A stretch of DNA of 64,000 nt from positions 372,001 to 436,000 of the forward strand of contig NZ_JAPKNH010000004.1 in the NCBI RefSeq assembly GCF_026344005.1, in the 5' to 3' direction. The notes below the pieces were generated by a model that was given only the letters and a program-made list of their open reading frames with translations, was not told where the DNA came from and searched no databases. Within the stretch, counting starts at the first letter, position 1. The number at the start of each line of letters is the position of its first letter. This DNA is from Kaistia terrae (lineage in GTDB: Bacteria > Pseudomonadota > Alphaproteobacteria > Rhizobiales > Kaistiaceae). Positions 13,664 through 21,890 of this stretch are shown piece by piece. Both the position numbers and the translations under genes were made by a program.

Positions 13664-14896
13664 CTACGCCGACGTCGTTGACAAAGGCCGAATGTTGCAC
13701 GTCTGGCCTCTTCTGCTCGATACTCGCAAGATGAGATATCCGGCAATCCCTGATGCTGCGGATCCGAAGAGAATGCCAAGCTTGACGCGGTCCTGCAGGA
13801 CAGGGTCGTCAAACGCGAGAAGGTCTATAAACAGGCTCATCGTAAAGCCGATACCACACAGAAAGGCTACACCGAGCATTTGGCCCCAGCTGGCAGCCGG
13901 CGGTAATTTGGCCACGCCGATCCCAACCAGGATTACTGCGGCCCCAAATACACCGATTAGCTTCCCCAAGAAGAGGCCACTGGCGACGCCGAGCGAAAGA
14001 GGCTCGAGCATAGAGGAGAGCGTAACGCCAGCGAAGGACACGCCAGCATTGGCGAAGCCGAAAATGGGGACGATGAGGAACGCAACTGGACGGTGGAGAG
14101 CCTGTTCGAGGCGATGGAGCGGGGACTCCTCGGGCGCAGCCTCTGGGGTTCCGGGTGTCAGCTTGATCGGAACGGTGAGGGCTAACAGGACACCGGCGAT
14201 CGTCGCATGGACGCCGGACCGATAGGTGAAGAACCACAGAAGAACGCCGAACGCCATATAGGGGCTCAGTTGCATTACCTTGGCCCGGTTCATCCCGATC
14301 AAGACGACAAGGATTGCAGTGGCTGCCAGTAGATCCGGAACCGAGATGCCTTTGCTGTAGAAAACCGCGATAATGATCACCGCGCCAAGGTCATCGAGGA
14401 TGGCTAGGGCCGCCAGAAAGACTTTGAGCGAAGCAGGGACGCGCGGACCCAGTAGCGAGAGCACGGCCAGAGCGAAAGCTATGTCGGTAGCCGAGGGGAT
14501 GGCCCAACCGTGGATGGCTTCGTGGTCGTGGTAATTGAGTGCAACGAAGATAAGGGCGGGGGCGATCATGCCTCCAGCCGCTGCGGCACCCGGTAGCAAT
14601 CGTCGGGACCAAGACGATAGGTGGCCGTCCGTCATCTCTCGTTTGATTTCCAGCCCAACCATCAGAAAAAAGACGGCCATGAGAGCATCGTTGACCCAGT
14701 GCTGGACGCTGAGTGGGCCGAGGTAGTTCTGTAGCGCCGAAAAATAGATCGGCGCGACTGGAGAGTTGGCGACAACCAGGGCAAGGCTAGCTACGGCCAT
14801 CAGCACCAGTCCCCCCGATGTCTCGCTATCCAGGAAACGTCGGAGAGTGGCGTTGATGCGACCGAATGAGAGTTCGGGGGCGAATGGCTTGGGCAT
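13664..14896 (-). CDS. nhaA: Na+/H+ antiporter NhaA
   Basis: A 410-residue multi-helix membrane protein with clear NhaA blocks: FLMVGLEIKREMTDGHL, AIPSATDIAFALAVLSLLG, and the paired aspartates of FLAALAILDDLGAVIIIAVF that bind sodium and protons, then FGFANAGVSF and GIGFTMSLFIDLLAF. Length fits the family (about 390-440). It exchanges external protons for internal sodium at alkaline pH. Ribosome site CCTCCC (complement GGGAGG) precedes the ATG. It lies between prophage remnants and tRNA-His, so it is probably island cargo. Its promoter region contains an ATTGGCCAAT palindrome. Confidence 0.93.
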   Translation of the reverse strand: MPKPFAPELSFGRINATLRRFLDSETSGGLVLMAVASLALVVANSPVAPIYFSALQNYLGPLSVQHWVNDALMAVFFLMVGLEIKREMTDGHLSSWSRRLLPGAAAAGGMIAPALIFVALNYHDHEAIHGWAIPSATDIAFALAVLSLLGPRVPASLKVFLAALAILDDLGAVIIIAVFYSKGISVPDLLAATAILVVLIGMNRAKVMQLSPYMAFGVLLWFFTYRSGVHATIAGVLLALTVPIKLTPGTPEAAPEESPLHRLEQALHRPVAFLIVPIFGFANAGVSFAGVTLSSMLEPLSLGVASGLFLGKLIGVFGAAVILVGIGVAKLPPAASWGQMLGVAFLCGIGFTMSLFIDLLAFDDPVLQDRVKLGILFGSAASGIAGYLILRVSSRRGQTCNIRPLSTTSA

Positions 14897-14971
14897 GCTT
14901 CAGCGTCCTTCGGGAGGGGTTGAGACCATCCTCCGTATTGAGCCTAAGCTCGACGCACGCAGCACACGTCA

Positions 14972-14989
14972 CCTATTGGCCAATATAGG
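14972..14989. promoter_or_regulatory. Palindrome upstream of nhaA
   Basis: CCTATTGGCCAATATAGG, with a perfect ATTGGCCAAT core (14975-14984), lies about 80 bp upstream of the nhaA start. It could be a regulator site; NhaR-type LysR regulators bind AT-rich inverted repeats, but no such regulator is in the window. Confidence 0.3.
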
Positions 14990-15002
14990 GATCATGATCT
15001 GT

Positions 15003-15098
15003 ATGTCCACCGCTCCGGTGGCGAATGGCGACCCGCTGGCGGCTCGGCGAGCTTTCGTTGAGGCCGCGCACGAGGCTGGCCTTCTATCCGAAGAATGA
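15003..15098 (+). CDS. Possible small peptide gene
   Basis: ATG 15003 opens a 31-residue frame, STAPVANGDPLAARRAFVEA then AHEAGLLSEE, with coherent helical composition. No ribosome site is evident, and it may be the remnant end of a longer gene. Divergent from nhaA. Confidence 0.25.
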   Translation: MSTAPVANGDPLAARRAFVEAAHEAGLLSEE

Positions 15099-15175
15099 TC
15101 GCCGTGAGCAGTCATTTGGCATGTGGCGGATGTCAGCGCAGGCTTCGGCAACGCCGGCCATACGTGGGGCAATTT

Positions 15176-15514
15176 CTACCCTCCCGAGCGGGATCCGGTC
15201 GCTATAACGTTTTCCACATCTTCGCCTGCTGAGCGCATGCGAGCGCGAAACTCGAAGGAACGGCCGCGCCGGAAGTTTATCGCAATGGGCGCTTTGACGA
15301 GGCCCTGGAGTGGCGCGAAGTAGAATGAGATCGACATCTCACCTGGACGCGATACCGTTGCCGCCACAGGCCCGACTGCGGTGCTAGTGAGCCTCTTTTT
15401 GGTGAACTGGGCGATAGCTGCCTGGCACGTGTCGGCAACGACGGGATTATAAGAGACGCCAGGAGAACAGCCGAGCCCGTTGGGAAGATAGGTTGTCACA
15501 TAAAAGTGGGTCAT
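15176..15514 (-). CDS. Hypothetical protein in the island
   Basis: A 112-residue protein starting MTHFYVTTYLPNGLGCSPGV after a good ribosome site (AGAGGA on the minus strand, 5 bases away). It has alternating strands (GEMSISFYFAPLQGLVKAPI) and a basic C-terminus, with no signal peptide. I do not recognise it. Upstream, 15515-15902 (388 bp) holds no supported gene; a 70-codon rightward frame at 15694 lacks a ribosome site and coherent composition. Confidence 0.5.
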   Translation of the reverse strand: MTHFYVTTYLPNGLGCSPGVSYNPVVADTCQAAIAQFTKKRLTSTAVGPVAATVSRPGEMSISFYFAPLQGLVKAPIAINFRRGRSFEFRARMRSAGEDVENVIATGSRSGG

Positions 15515-15902
15515 TCCAATCCTCTTTTCCATCGGCCATGGCTGAATGTCGCGTCTACCCGAGCTTGGCCCGAGCTAGCATGGCGTTTAACCGCTGCAAA
15601 ACGACGGCTGATCGATGGAGAGCGGCGGCTCCCTCGCTAAGCGGAGTCTCTACGCCTTCTTCAATCCGTACAGGAGGCGGGACAGGCTGAACCATGCCTG
15701 CATATGCCGCCTTTATTTCGGGGAAGTATAGCGCCTGTCGACTGAGCCGGCTCCATGTCGCGTGGATTTGCAGCGGTGCTAGGGGCGCTCTGAATTCTTG
15801 CTGCAGAGAAGCCTGCTCGCAGGTGCTCTACAAATTCCGGAAAGGGACACCGCCTCGCATCCTTACCGGCCCGATCTTCGACTACGTGTTCGGGGTGGCG
15901 GC

Positions 15903-16580
15903 TTAGGCGCGTACTGGAACGTATGACCGGAGGCTGGCGGGAGCTCTTTGGAAGGCGTTGCTGTTTTCCAGCATCGTACCGAAAGTGCTCCGGCTGAAGA
16001 ACGCGAAGTCGGATTCGAAAAACGTCCCGTAAATGTCGCTGTATCTAACAGTTCCGACTAAGAGGAACACATACCCGTCGAGGCCAACTGCCATCTGTGA
16101 GACCAAATCGTTGTCTCCAACCTCGGCGGGCGCTATCGAGACCGTCGTCGGCTTGCTTGATGGACCAAGAGAGTTCCATCCCTTGAGGCCAAAGTTAGAG
16201 ACGGGCAGAGCGCGCTCGATGGTCTCTCCGATCTCTCCCACTTTTGCTTTAATGACTTTTGCTGCGACGTTGAAATTTGGTGCGGGGGTAGCTCCCACGT
16301 TCTCCAGATGGATGACAAGTTTGTATCCGTTGCCCACGTAATGTTCAGCAGTGGTTGCGTGAACATAGGCTCGGGTTTCGGCGTGAGCCAAAGCCTTCGT
16401 GGTCGTTAGTGCCTCGCGGGTTTGCTTGAGCGACGTCCACAAGGACAAAAGGGCTACTGCGCTCAACACCAGACTGACGCAGGTCACCCAAAACATCCAG
16501 CGCGCCCAATAGGCCATTTCTTGCTGAGCGGCCAAGTCCAAGCTGTCGCGGGTCATTGCGACAAAATCTGCAACTGTCAT
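15903..16580 (-). CDS. Hypothetical membrane-anchored protein
   Basis: The 225-residue protein has an N-terminal membrane helix at about residues 27-50 (MFWVTCVSLVLSAVALLSLW). A short coiled linker (TSLKQTREALTTTKALAHAE) follows, then a soluble, beta-rich domain of about 150 residues (GYKLVIHLENVGATPAPNFN, GYVFLLVGTVRYSDIYGTFF). Such one-helix proteins with a C-terminal beta domain are common hypothetical proteins in accessory islands. GGGAGGGGAATATG on the minus strand supplies the ribosome site. Function unknown. Confidence 0.6.
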   Translation of the reverse strand: MTVADFVAMTRDSLDLAAQQEMAYWARWMFWVTCVSLVLSAVALLSLWTSLKQTREALTTTKALAHAETRAYVHATTAEHYVGNGYKLVIHLENVGATPAPNFNVAAKVIKAKVGEIGETIERALPVSNFGLKGWNSLGPSSKPTTVSIAPAEVGDNDLVSQMAVGLDGYVFLLVGTVRYSDIYGTFFESDFAFFSRSTFGTMLENSNAFQRAPASLRSYVPVRA

Positions 16581-16646
16581 ATTCCCCTCCCGTCCCCACC
16601 GCAGAGAAGCAGGGCCAGGTCGGAATGTCGAGGTATAGGGGGAGAT

Positions 16647-16934
16647 ATGGACGCGCAGCGAGTGCAGGTTCTGATGCTGATCTTGGCGGTGGTCCCGCTG
16701 GTCGTCGGCGGAGGTGCCATCCTATATCCGGTCAGCACCATGCTCATATGCGGCGTCCTGGCGGTCTATGCCGGCGGTGCGCTGTTCCTGCCCAGCTCGG
16801 GGCTCGCAGCCATTCCCGCCGCTTCAATCCTCATCGTTGGCGGGATCGGCCTCTGCGGTCTGGCCGGCGCTATCCATGCTGTGCGCCAGATGGACCCTCG
16901 GCCGAAACCCCCGAAGAAAAACCCCTACGACTGA
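16647..16934 (+). CDS. Small hydrophobic membrane protein
   Basis: The 95-residue product starts MDAQRVQVLMLILAVVPLVV after GGGGGAG at close spacing. It has three hydrophobic segments (AVVPLVVGGGAILYP, STMLICGVLAVYAGGALFLP, AASILIVGGIGLCGLAGAIH) and a basic cytoplasmic tail (DPRPKPPKKNPYD). I do not recognise a family. It is the last gene before tRNA-His. The 155 bp to the tRNA (16935-17089) contain no gene; the island junction probably lies here. Confidence 0.5.
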   Translation: MDAQRVQVLMLILAVVPLVVGGGAILYPVSTMLICGVLAVYAGGALFLPSSGLAAIPAASILIVGGIGLCGLAGAIHAVRQMDPRPKPPKKNPYD

Positions 16935-17089
16935 CGCTCCATGTCGCATTCCATGTTGCGTCGGGCTGCCGCACGTCAGGCAAAACTGAGGAAAACCCAC
17001 AATTGTGGATGCAACACGAACGCGACATGGTCGGCCCTTTTCAGGGGGCGAGGCCATCGTCAAGTCGTTGATTTTTAAGGAGAATGCTT

Positions 17090-17166
17090 TGGTACAGTTG
17101 GCTGGGCTCGAACCAGCGACATTCGGATCCACAATCCGACGCTCTAACCAACTGAGCTACAACTGC
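17090..17166 (-). tRNA. tRNA-His (GTG), no encoded G-1
   Basis: The minus strand gives a clean cloverleaf: 5' GCAGTTG acceptor, D-arm GCTCAGTTGGTTAGAGC, anticodon loop TTGTGGA (GTG) and T-arm GCTGG TTCGAGC CCAGC. It ends A73 with an encoded CCA (complement of 17090-17092). The base before G1 is C and the discriminator is A73, so neither the encoded G-1 nor the C73 of most bacteria is present; position 1-72 is a G-U wobble. This is the known histidine-identity variant of a group of alphaproteobacteria. Its 3' end faces the prophage block, as expected when an element has integrated into a tRNA end. Confidence 0.93.
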
Positions 17167-17251
17167 GTGCCAAAAGCGAGCGGAACTTAGAATCAAAGTT
17201 CGCGGGTTTCAAGTGCGGAATCAGAGTTATCCGCAGAAGCTTGGCTGCCAT

Positions 17252-17283
17252 GCAAAACGGCCCGAAATGGCTTCGGGCCGTTT
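17252..17283 (-). terminator. Terminator downstream of phasin 1
   Basis: AAACGGCCCGAA and TTCGGGCCGTTT form a near-perfect stem with a short loop. Read on the minus strand, the second arm runs into TTTT, 40 bp after the phasin stop. Confidence 0.75.
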
Positions 17284-17322
17284 GCTATTCTGGCGGATTT
17301 CCGCGGGAAAAAGCCGAAAGGA

Positions 17323-17826
17323 TCAGCCCGGCTGGAAGCCCTTGAGCGCCTTCTCGAAGCCCTGCTTGACCGGGCGCGAAGCGTCGGTTGCGAACTTTTG
17401 CGAGAATTCGTGAATCTCGCGGGTCTGCGCTGTCAGCGTCTCGAACTGCTTGCGCGCGAACGAGGCCTGCAACTCCATCGCTTCCGCGAACGACTTGACG
17501 CCCATGAAATCGCGGGCGAACGCGAAGGTCGCATCCGCATGGGTCTTGGCGTTGTCGAGCGACTTGCTGCCGAGGGCGAGGAAACCGCTGCGAGTGGTCT
17601 CGTAGCTGTCCTCAAGCGCTTCGGTTGCCTCTTCGGTGGCGCTCTTCAGCTTGGCGTAGGCGTCCTTGCTGTCGGCGACGGCCTTGTCGGCGAAGTCACG
17701 GAACACAGCCGGAACTTCGACATTCGGAACGGCAAAGCTGAAGGCTTCGAACGGCGCGTCGAAACCCTTGCTCGTCTTGGCAGTGGACTTGGCGTTTTTG
17801 GGAGCGGCGGAAGCGGTGTCGGACAT
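17323..17826 (-). CDS. Phasin family protein 1
   Basis: The 167-residue protein has the helical phasin core: FDAPFEAFSFAVPNVEVPAV, then helical stretches KDAYAKLKSATEEATEALED and LDNAKTHADATFAFARDFMG, then KQFETLTAQTREIHEFSQKF. Phasins coat polyhydroxyalkanoate granules and control their size and number. ATG 17826 was chosen because it gives a typical MSDTASAAPK start; the upstream extension has no phasin character. It lies next to a second phasin gene. A TGC-N3-GCA element upstream suggests control by a PhaR-like repressor. Confidence 0.85.
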   Translation of the reverse strand: MSDTASAAPKNAKSTAKTSKGFDAPFEAFSFAVPNVEVPAVFRDFADKAVADSKDAYAKLKSATEEATEALEDSYETTRSGFLALGSKSLDNAKTHADATFAFARDFMGVKSFAEAMELQASFARKQFETLTAQTREIHEFSQKFATDASRPVKQGFEKALKGFQPG

Positions 17827-17938
17827 GAACTGAAAGTCTCCATCGGGCTCTAGGGCCGTCGCGGAGCTTGATCCCGGATCCGTTACCCGGACCCTTTGCA
17901 ACTCCGATCGACTTGAGCGCGAACTTACACTAAGTCAT

Positions 17939-17950
17939 GTTGCAATGCAA
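17939..17950 (-). promoter_or_regulatory. PhaR-like TGC-N3-GCA operator candidate
   Basis: On the minus strand TGCATTGCAACA, with inverted halves TTGC-N3-GCAA, lies about 110 bp upstream of phasin 1. It resembles the TGC-N3-GCA sites bound by PhaR-type regulators in other rhizobia. The similarity is by eye from memory of the consensus. Confidence 0.4.
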
Positions 17951-17989
17951 TATTATGTTGCGACGCACAATTTCAGAATTATTTCAATC

Positions 17990-18013
17990 CTTTAGCGTCG
18001 AATGACGCTAAAG
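17990..18013 (-). terminator. Hairpin downstream of phasin 2
   Basis: CTTTAGCGTC (17990-17999) and GACGCTAAAG (18004-18013) form a perfect 10-bp stem with a GAAT loop, 58 bp past the phasin 2 stop. The following bases (minus strand GATTGAAATAATTC) are AT-rich but not a clean T-run. Confidence 0.5.
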
Positions 18014-18071
18014 CCCTGTCGATATCCTGCAAGGCAACCGGCCGCCGGCGCCTTGCCGATTGTTTTGAGAC

Positions 18072-18452
18072 CTACTTCTTGCCTGGCTGCTGGACGCTGC
18101 TGGCGGCCTTTCCGATGGCTTCCGCCATGTCCTTGCTCTGGCTCTGAGCTGTCTCTACCTGCGACTTCAGGTACTCCTGCTGGATCTGGCCGAGTTCCTC
18201 AACGGTTCGGGCGCGGACCAGCTTCTGGGCGAAGTCAAAGGAAGCGGCCACATTGGCTTCCAGGAAAGCCAGCGCCTGGCGGTTGACGTCGCGCGCACTG
18301 GATTGCAGCGTCTTGGCCGATGTCTCCGACTTCTCAACCGCCTTCACCGTGGCGCCCATGAACTCGTCAAAAGCCTTCTTGGCCTGATCGACGCTCTTGT
18401 CGGCAAGCGCGCGCATCTGCTCCGGAATTTCGAACGCCGTTTTGTCAGCCAT
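18072..18452 (-). CDS. Phasin family protein 2
   Basis: The 126-residue protein, MADKTAFEIPEQMRALADKS at the start, continues as an uninterrupted amphipathic helix bundle (VDQAKKAFDEFMGATVKAVE, ARDVNRQALAFLEANVAASF, VEELGQIQQEYLKSQVETAQ). This is the compact phasin pattern of alphaproteobacteria. The start at 18452 is set by the family-typical N-terminus. It lies 245 bp upstream of phasin 1 with a hairpin between, so the two are separate transcription units. It probably coats PHA granules; a general amphipathic stress role is possible. Confidence 0.85.
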   Translation of the reverse strand: MADKTAFEIPEQMRALADKSVDQAKKAFDEFMGATVKAVEKSETSAKTLQSSARDVNRQALAFLEANVAASFDFAQKLVRARTVEELGQIQQEYLKSQVETAQSQSKDMAEAIGKAASSVQQPGKK

Positions 18453-18782
18453 CGCGATCTCCCATGTTGAGGACAAGACAACAATAGCTCTCGGGGGCAG
18501 AGACGCAAGGCGAGGCCGCGCCGAATGCTTTCGGGATCGGTTGCTTTTGAACCGCGGCGCAAGCAACACATTAACCAAGGGAGGCAAGAGATAAGGGGTT
18601 GCGGCGCTGTGGCGTGGACCGGCGAGGTTCCTCCCTATATTAGCTTATCTCTATGGAATGGTTGTCCTTCGTGGGACGGTCGTTCGCCGGCAGGTCAAGC
18701 CGGAATGGGGACGCAGGCCAAACTCGGTCGATGCGAGCGCCGATAGCCAGCACGCCGGAATGGCGGGAAAAGTGGCAACCGT
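18453..18782. promoter_or_regulatory. Divergent region between phasin 2 and the sensor kinase
   Basis: This 330-bp region has no supported gene. It contains CATTAACCAAGG (18569-18580), with a TTAACC half-site like those of CtrA, and an AT-rich CCTATATTAGCTTATCTC (18633-18650) that may be the kinase promoter. Neither can be confirmed by eye. Confidence 0.3.
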
Positions 18783-21700
18783 ATGAGTGGACGCAACCTT
18801 GCCTATCTCGACCTGTCGGCCCTGCCGACCGTCGGACCGGCATTGCTGTCTGCCCGCCCGACTTTCGTCTGGGCGGCGGACGGGCGACGCGTCCTTTGGG
18901 CCAACGCCGCCGGCGCCGCCTTTTTCGGTGTCGCGGAACTGGACCGTCTGCTGGATCGCCGTTTCTCCGACACACTTCCCTCGACCACCCAGATTGCCCG
19001 CTTTGCCCGGGCGCTGCCGAAGGGGGCCACTCGTGTCGAACGGATCAGCTTCGCAACGGGCGGTCGGCTGCAGATGCTCGCCGCACATTGCACCCGCATC
19101 GCGCTGGCCGATGATACCAGTGCCGTCCTGATCGCGCTCGATGCGCCGCGCGGACAATCTGCCTCGCTCGTTGAACGCGCCGAGCGCCTGGCCGATGCCG
19201 TCGTCGCCGAGGATTGCCTGGTCGCGATTCTGGATGCGTCCGGCGAGGTCGTCGCCGCATCGGGCGGGCTTGACGCGCTGACGGCGGCCGAAAGTGCCAT
19301 CGAGGCGTTGGTCGCCGGCATCGATCGCAGCGACGAGCGCCTCTTGAAGCGCGTCATCCGGATCGACGATGCGCGCCGCCCGGCCGGCGTCGCCCGCTTC
19401 GAGCAGGAGGGGCGCCGCTTCCATCTGCTGGTCGTCGGCCCGGCGGAACGCGTCGCTATCGAGCCGGCTCCCGTCGTCACCGCGCCGCTGCCGGAAGTCG
19501 TTGCTGCGACCCAGCCCGCCGAGACTGTTCCGCTTGAGACGCCAGCCCTGGTGCCCTCGGCAGAGCCGGAGACGGACGAGGCTGCACCGGAGCCGGTGGC
19601 GGTCCCGCTAGACGAACTCGCGGTCGAGCCGGAGCCCGTCGCGGTCGTTGCCCCTTCGGACGAGGAGATTCCCGTCGTCCAGCCTTTGGCCGAGGTTGAG
19701 CGCGTGCCGAAGTCGATGGCAGATATCGTCGAGGCCGTGAGCGATGGCGTCGTCGCGAATGCTGTCGTTGCGGAAGAGCCGGTCGAAGCTCCCGTGTCGG
19801 AGCCCTCGCCGCCGACCGCTGCCGAGACGCTGGCAGAGCCTTCGGTCGAGGCGCCGTCCGATGCTGCCGATCACAACGAGCCCGAATTCCAGTTCGAAGC
19901 TCCGACCGGCCCCATCCGCTTCGTCTTCCAGATGGATGCCGAGAGCCGGTTCAGCTTCGTCTCGCCGGAGTTCGCCGCCGTCGTCGGTCCGCATTCGGCT
20001 TCTATCGTTGGCGTGGCCTGGTCCGAGGTTGCTTCTGCGCGGGGGCTGGACGCGAAAGGGACCATCGCAGCCCTGATCGCCCGCCGCGACACGTGGAGCG
20101 GCGCAACGTTGAGCTGGCCGGTCGATGGTTCGGACCAGCGCGTCTCGGTCGATCTCGCGGCGCTGCCCGCCTTTTCGCGCGATCGTGCGTTCGAGGGCTA
20201 TCGCGGTTTTGGTGTGCTCCGTCCGACTGAGCTGCGCCGCGAGCCGCCCGTTGCTGCGCCGAAGCCGGTTGTCGTGCCTCCGACGCGCCCGCCGGTGGTG
20301 CAGCCGTCGAATGTCGTGCATTTGCCGCGCCCGGCCGTCACGCCCGGTGATGCCGAGCGCCTGAGCATGCCCGAGCAGGACGCCTTCCGGCGCATTGCCG
20401 TGGCGCTTGGCGCAAAGGTCGAGGACGCGGCGAAGGAAGCCGAAACGCAGGCGACACCCGTCGCGCAACCTCCTGCCGTCGAGCCGGACGCGCCCTTGGC
20501 GCAAGAGCCTGTCGTCGAAGCGCCAGTTTCCGAACCTGTCGTGGCAGCGTCCGAAGCTGTCGAGCCGGAGGCGGAGATCGCCCCGGCGGGCTTGGCGCAG
20601 GGCCAGCCTGTTAGTGCGCCGGAGCTGGCCGAGCCGGTCGTACCCGCCGCCGCCGCGCCCGAGCCCGAAACGCTTCCGTCTGTGGCGGAGACCCCGCCTG
20701 CCGCCCCCGCGCCAGACCGTCAGCTTGTCGAAGATCTGGCTGCCGCGGGCCACAAGATTGCCGAGCTCGAGGCGATCCTCGATACCGCCACTGATGGCGT
20801 TGCCGTGGTTGACGCCAATGGCTGCATCGTGCGGATCAACCGCAGCGCCGAAGCACTGTTCGGGGTCGATTCCGTTGATGTTGCCGGACTGCCCTTCACC
20901 CATCTGCTGGCCGAGGAAAGCCGGAAGTCGGCGCTCGATTATCTGGAGGGCCTGGCCCAGAACGGCGTCGCCAGCGTGCTGAACGATGGCCGTGAAGTGA
21001 TCGGCCGGGTGCCGCAGGGCGGGCTCATTCCGCTGTTCATGACGATGGGCCGGCTCGGCGAGACGGGTAAATTCTGCGCTGTGCTGCGCGACATCACGCA
21101 GTGGAAGAATGCCGAGGAAGAGCTGATCAACGCCCGCCGCGCGGCCGAGACCGCCTCGATGCAGAAGTCGGACTTTCTGGCCCGGGTCAGCCACGAAATC
21201 CGCACGCCGCTCAACGCCATTATCGGCTTCTCCGAAGTGATGATGGAGGAGCGTTTCGGGCCGATCGGCACCGAGCGCTACAAGGAATATCTGCGCGATA
21301 TCAATGTGTCGGGTGCGCATCTGATGAGCCTGCTCAACGACCTCCTCGACCTTTCCAAGATCGAGGCGGGCAAGCTCGATCTGAATTTCGAGGCGGTGGC
21401 CTTGAACGAGATCGTCATGGAATGCGTCGCCATGATGCAGCCGCAGGCCAATCGCGAGCGCATCATCATCCGCACCAGCCTGTCGAGCCAGGTGCCGAGC
21501 ATCGTTGCCGATCCGCGCTCGATCCGTCAGATCGTGCTGAACCTCGTTTCGAACGCTGTGAAGTTCACGCTGGCCGGCGGCCAGGTGATCGTCTCGACGG
21601 CGTTGGAGGAGCGCGGCGAGGTCACGCTGCGCATTCGCGATACCGGCATTGGCATGTCGGAGAAGGATGTCGAGACGGCGCTGATGCCGTTCCGCCAGGT

Positions 21701-21863
21701 CGCGAGCGCCACCAAGCATCGCAGCGACGGCACGGGTCTCGGCCTGCCGCTGACCAAGGCGCTGGTTGAGGCCAACCGCGCCGCCTTCCTGATCGACAGC
21801 GCGGTCGGGCAGGGCACGCTGATCCGTGTCACCTTCCCGTCGACGCGGGTTCTGGCCGGGTAG
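18783..21863 (+). CDS. PdhS-like PAS sensor histidine kinase (PleC/DivJ/PdhS family)
   Basis: The 1026-residue kinase has an N-terminal PAS-like region (TFVWAADGRRVLWANAAGAA). A long Pro/Ala/Glu/Val-rich linker (about residues 220-360 and again 490-650) is interrupted by a second PAS-like domain (GPIRFVFQMDAESRFSFVSP). A third PAS (ILDTATDGVAVVDANGCIVR) precedes the dimerisation domain with the phosphorylatable His804 in ARVSHEIRTPLNAIIGFSEV. The ATPase has N-box RQIVLNLVSNAVKFT and G-boxes RDTGIGMS and DGTGLGLPLTKAL. The block MMEERFGPIGTERYKEYLRD after the histidine is typical of the DivJ/PleC/PdhS family, whose members phosphorylate DivK/PleD to set cell polarity and division. Length matches Brucella PdhS (about 1035). 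No membrane helix is seen, as expected for a soluble PdhS. Confidence 0.8.
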   Translation: MSGRNLAYLDLSALPTVGPALLSARPTFVWAADGRRVLWANAAGAAFFGVAELDRLLDRRFSDTLPSTTQIARFARALPKGATRVERISFATGGRLQMLAAHCTRIALADDTSAVLIALDAPRGQSASLVERAERLADAVVAEDCLVAILDASGEVVAASGGLDALTAAESAIEALVAGIDRSDERLLKRVIRIDDARRPAGVARFEQEGRRFHLLVVGPAERVAIEPAPVVTAPLPEVVAATQPAETVPLETPALVPSAEPETDEAAPEPVAVPLDELAVEPEPVAVVAPSDEEIPVVQPLAEVERVPKSMADIVEAVSDGVVANAVVAEEPVEAPVSEPSPPTAAETLAEPSVEAPSDAADHNEPEFQFEAPTGPIRFVFQMDAESRFSFVSPEFAAVVGPHSASIVGVAWSEVASARGLDAKGTIAALIARRDTWSGATLSWPVDGSDQRVSVDLAALPAFSRDRAFEGYRGFGVLRPTELRREPPVAAPKPVVVPPTRPPVVQPSNVVHLPRPAVTPGDAERLSMPEQDAFRRIAVALGAKVEDAAKEAETQATPVAQPPAVEPDAPLAQEPVVEAPVSEPVVAASEAVEPEAEIAPAGLAQGQPVSAPELAEPVVPAAAAPEPETLPSVAETPPAAPAPDRQLVEDLAAAGHKIAELEAILDTATDGVAVVDANGCIVRINRSAEALFGVDSVDVAGLPFTHLLAEESRKSALDYLEGLAQNGVASVLNDGREVIGRVPQGGLIPLFMTMGRLGETGKFCAVLRDITQWKNAEEELINARRAAETASMQKSDFLARVSHEIRTPLNAIIGFSEVMMEERFGPIGTERYKEYLRDINVSGAHLMSLLNDLLDLSKIEAGKLDLNFEAVALNEIVMECVAMMQPQANRERIIIRTSLSSQVPSIVADPRSIRQIVLNLVSNAVKFTLAGGQVIVSTALEERGEVTLRIRDTGIGMSEKDVETALMPFRQVASATKHRSDGTGLGLPLTKALVEANRAAFLIDSAVGQGTLIRVTFPSTRVLAG

Positions 21864-21890
21864 GGAAGACCGAATCCGACGCAAGCAGAT

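Noticed and set aside
15694-15906. A 70-codon plus-strand frame in the gap before the 15903 gene
   Set aside because: No ribosome site, mixed Cys/Ser/Arg composition, and no recognisable pattern. It overlaps the end of the leftward gene.
18653-19114. A 153-codon plus-strand frame overlapping the kinase start
   Set aside because: Arg/Gly/Pro-rich shadow in a different frame from the conserved kinase. No ribosome site.
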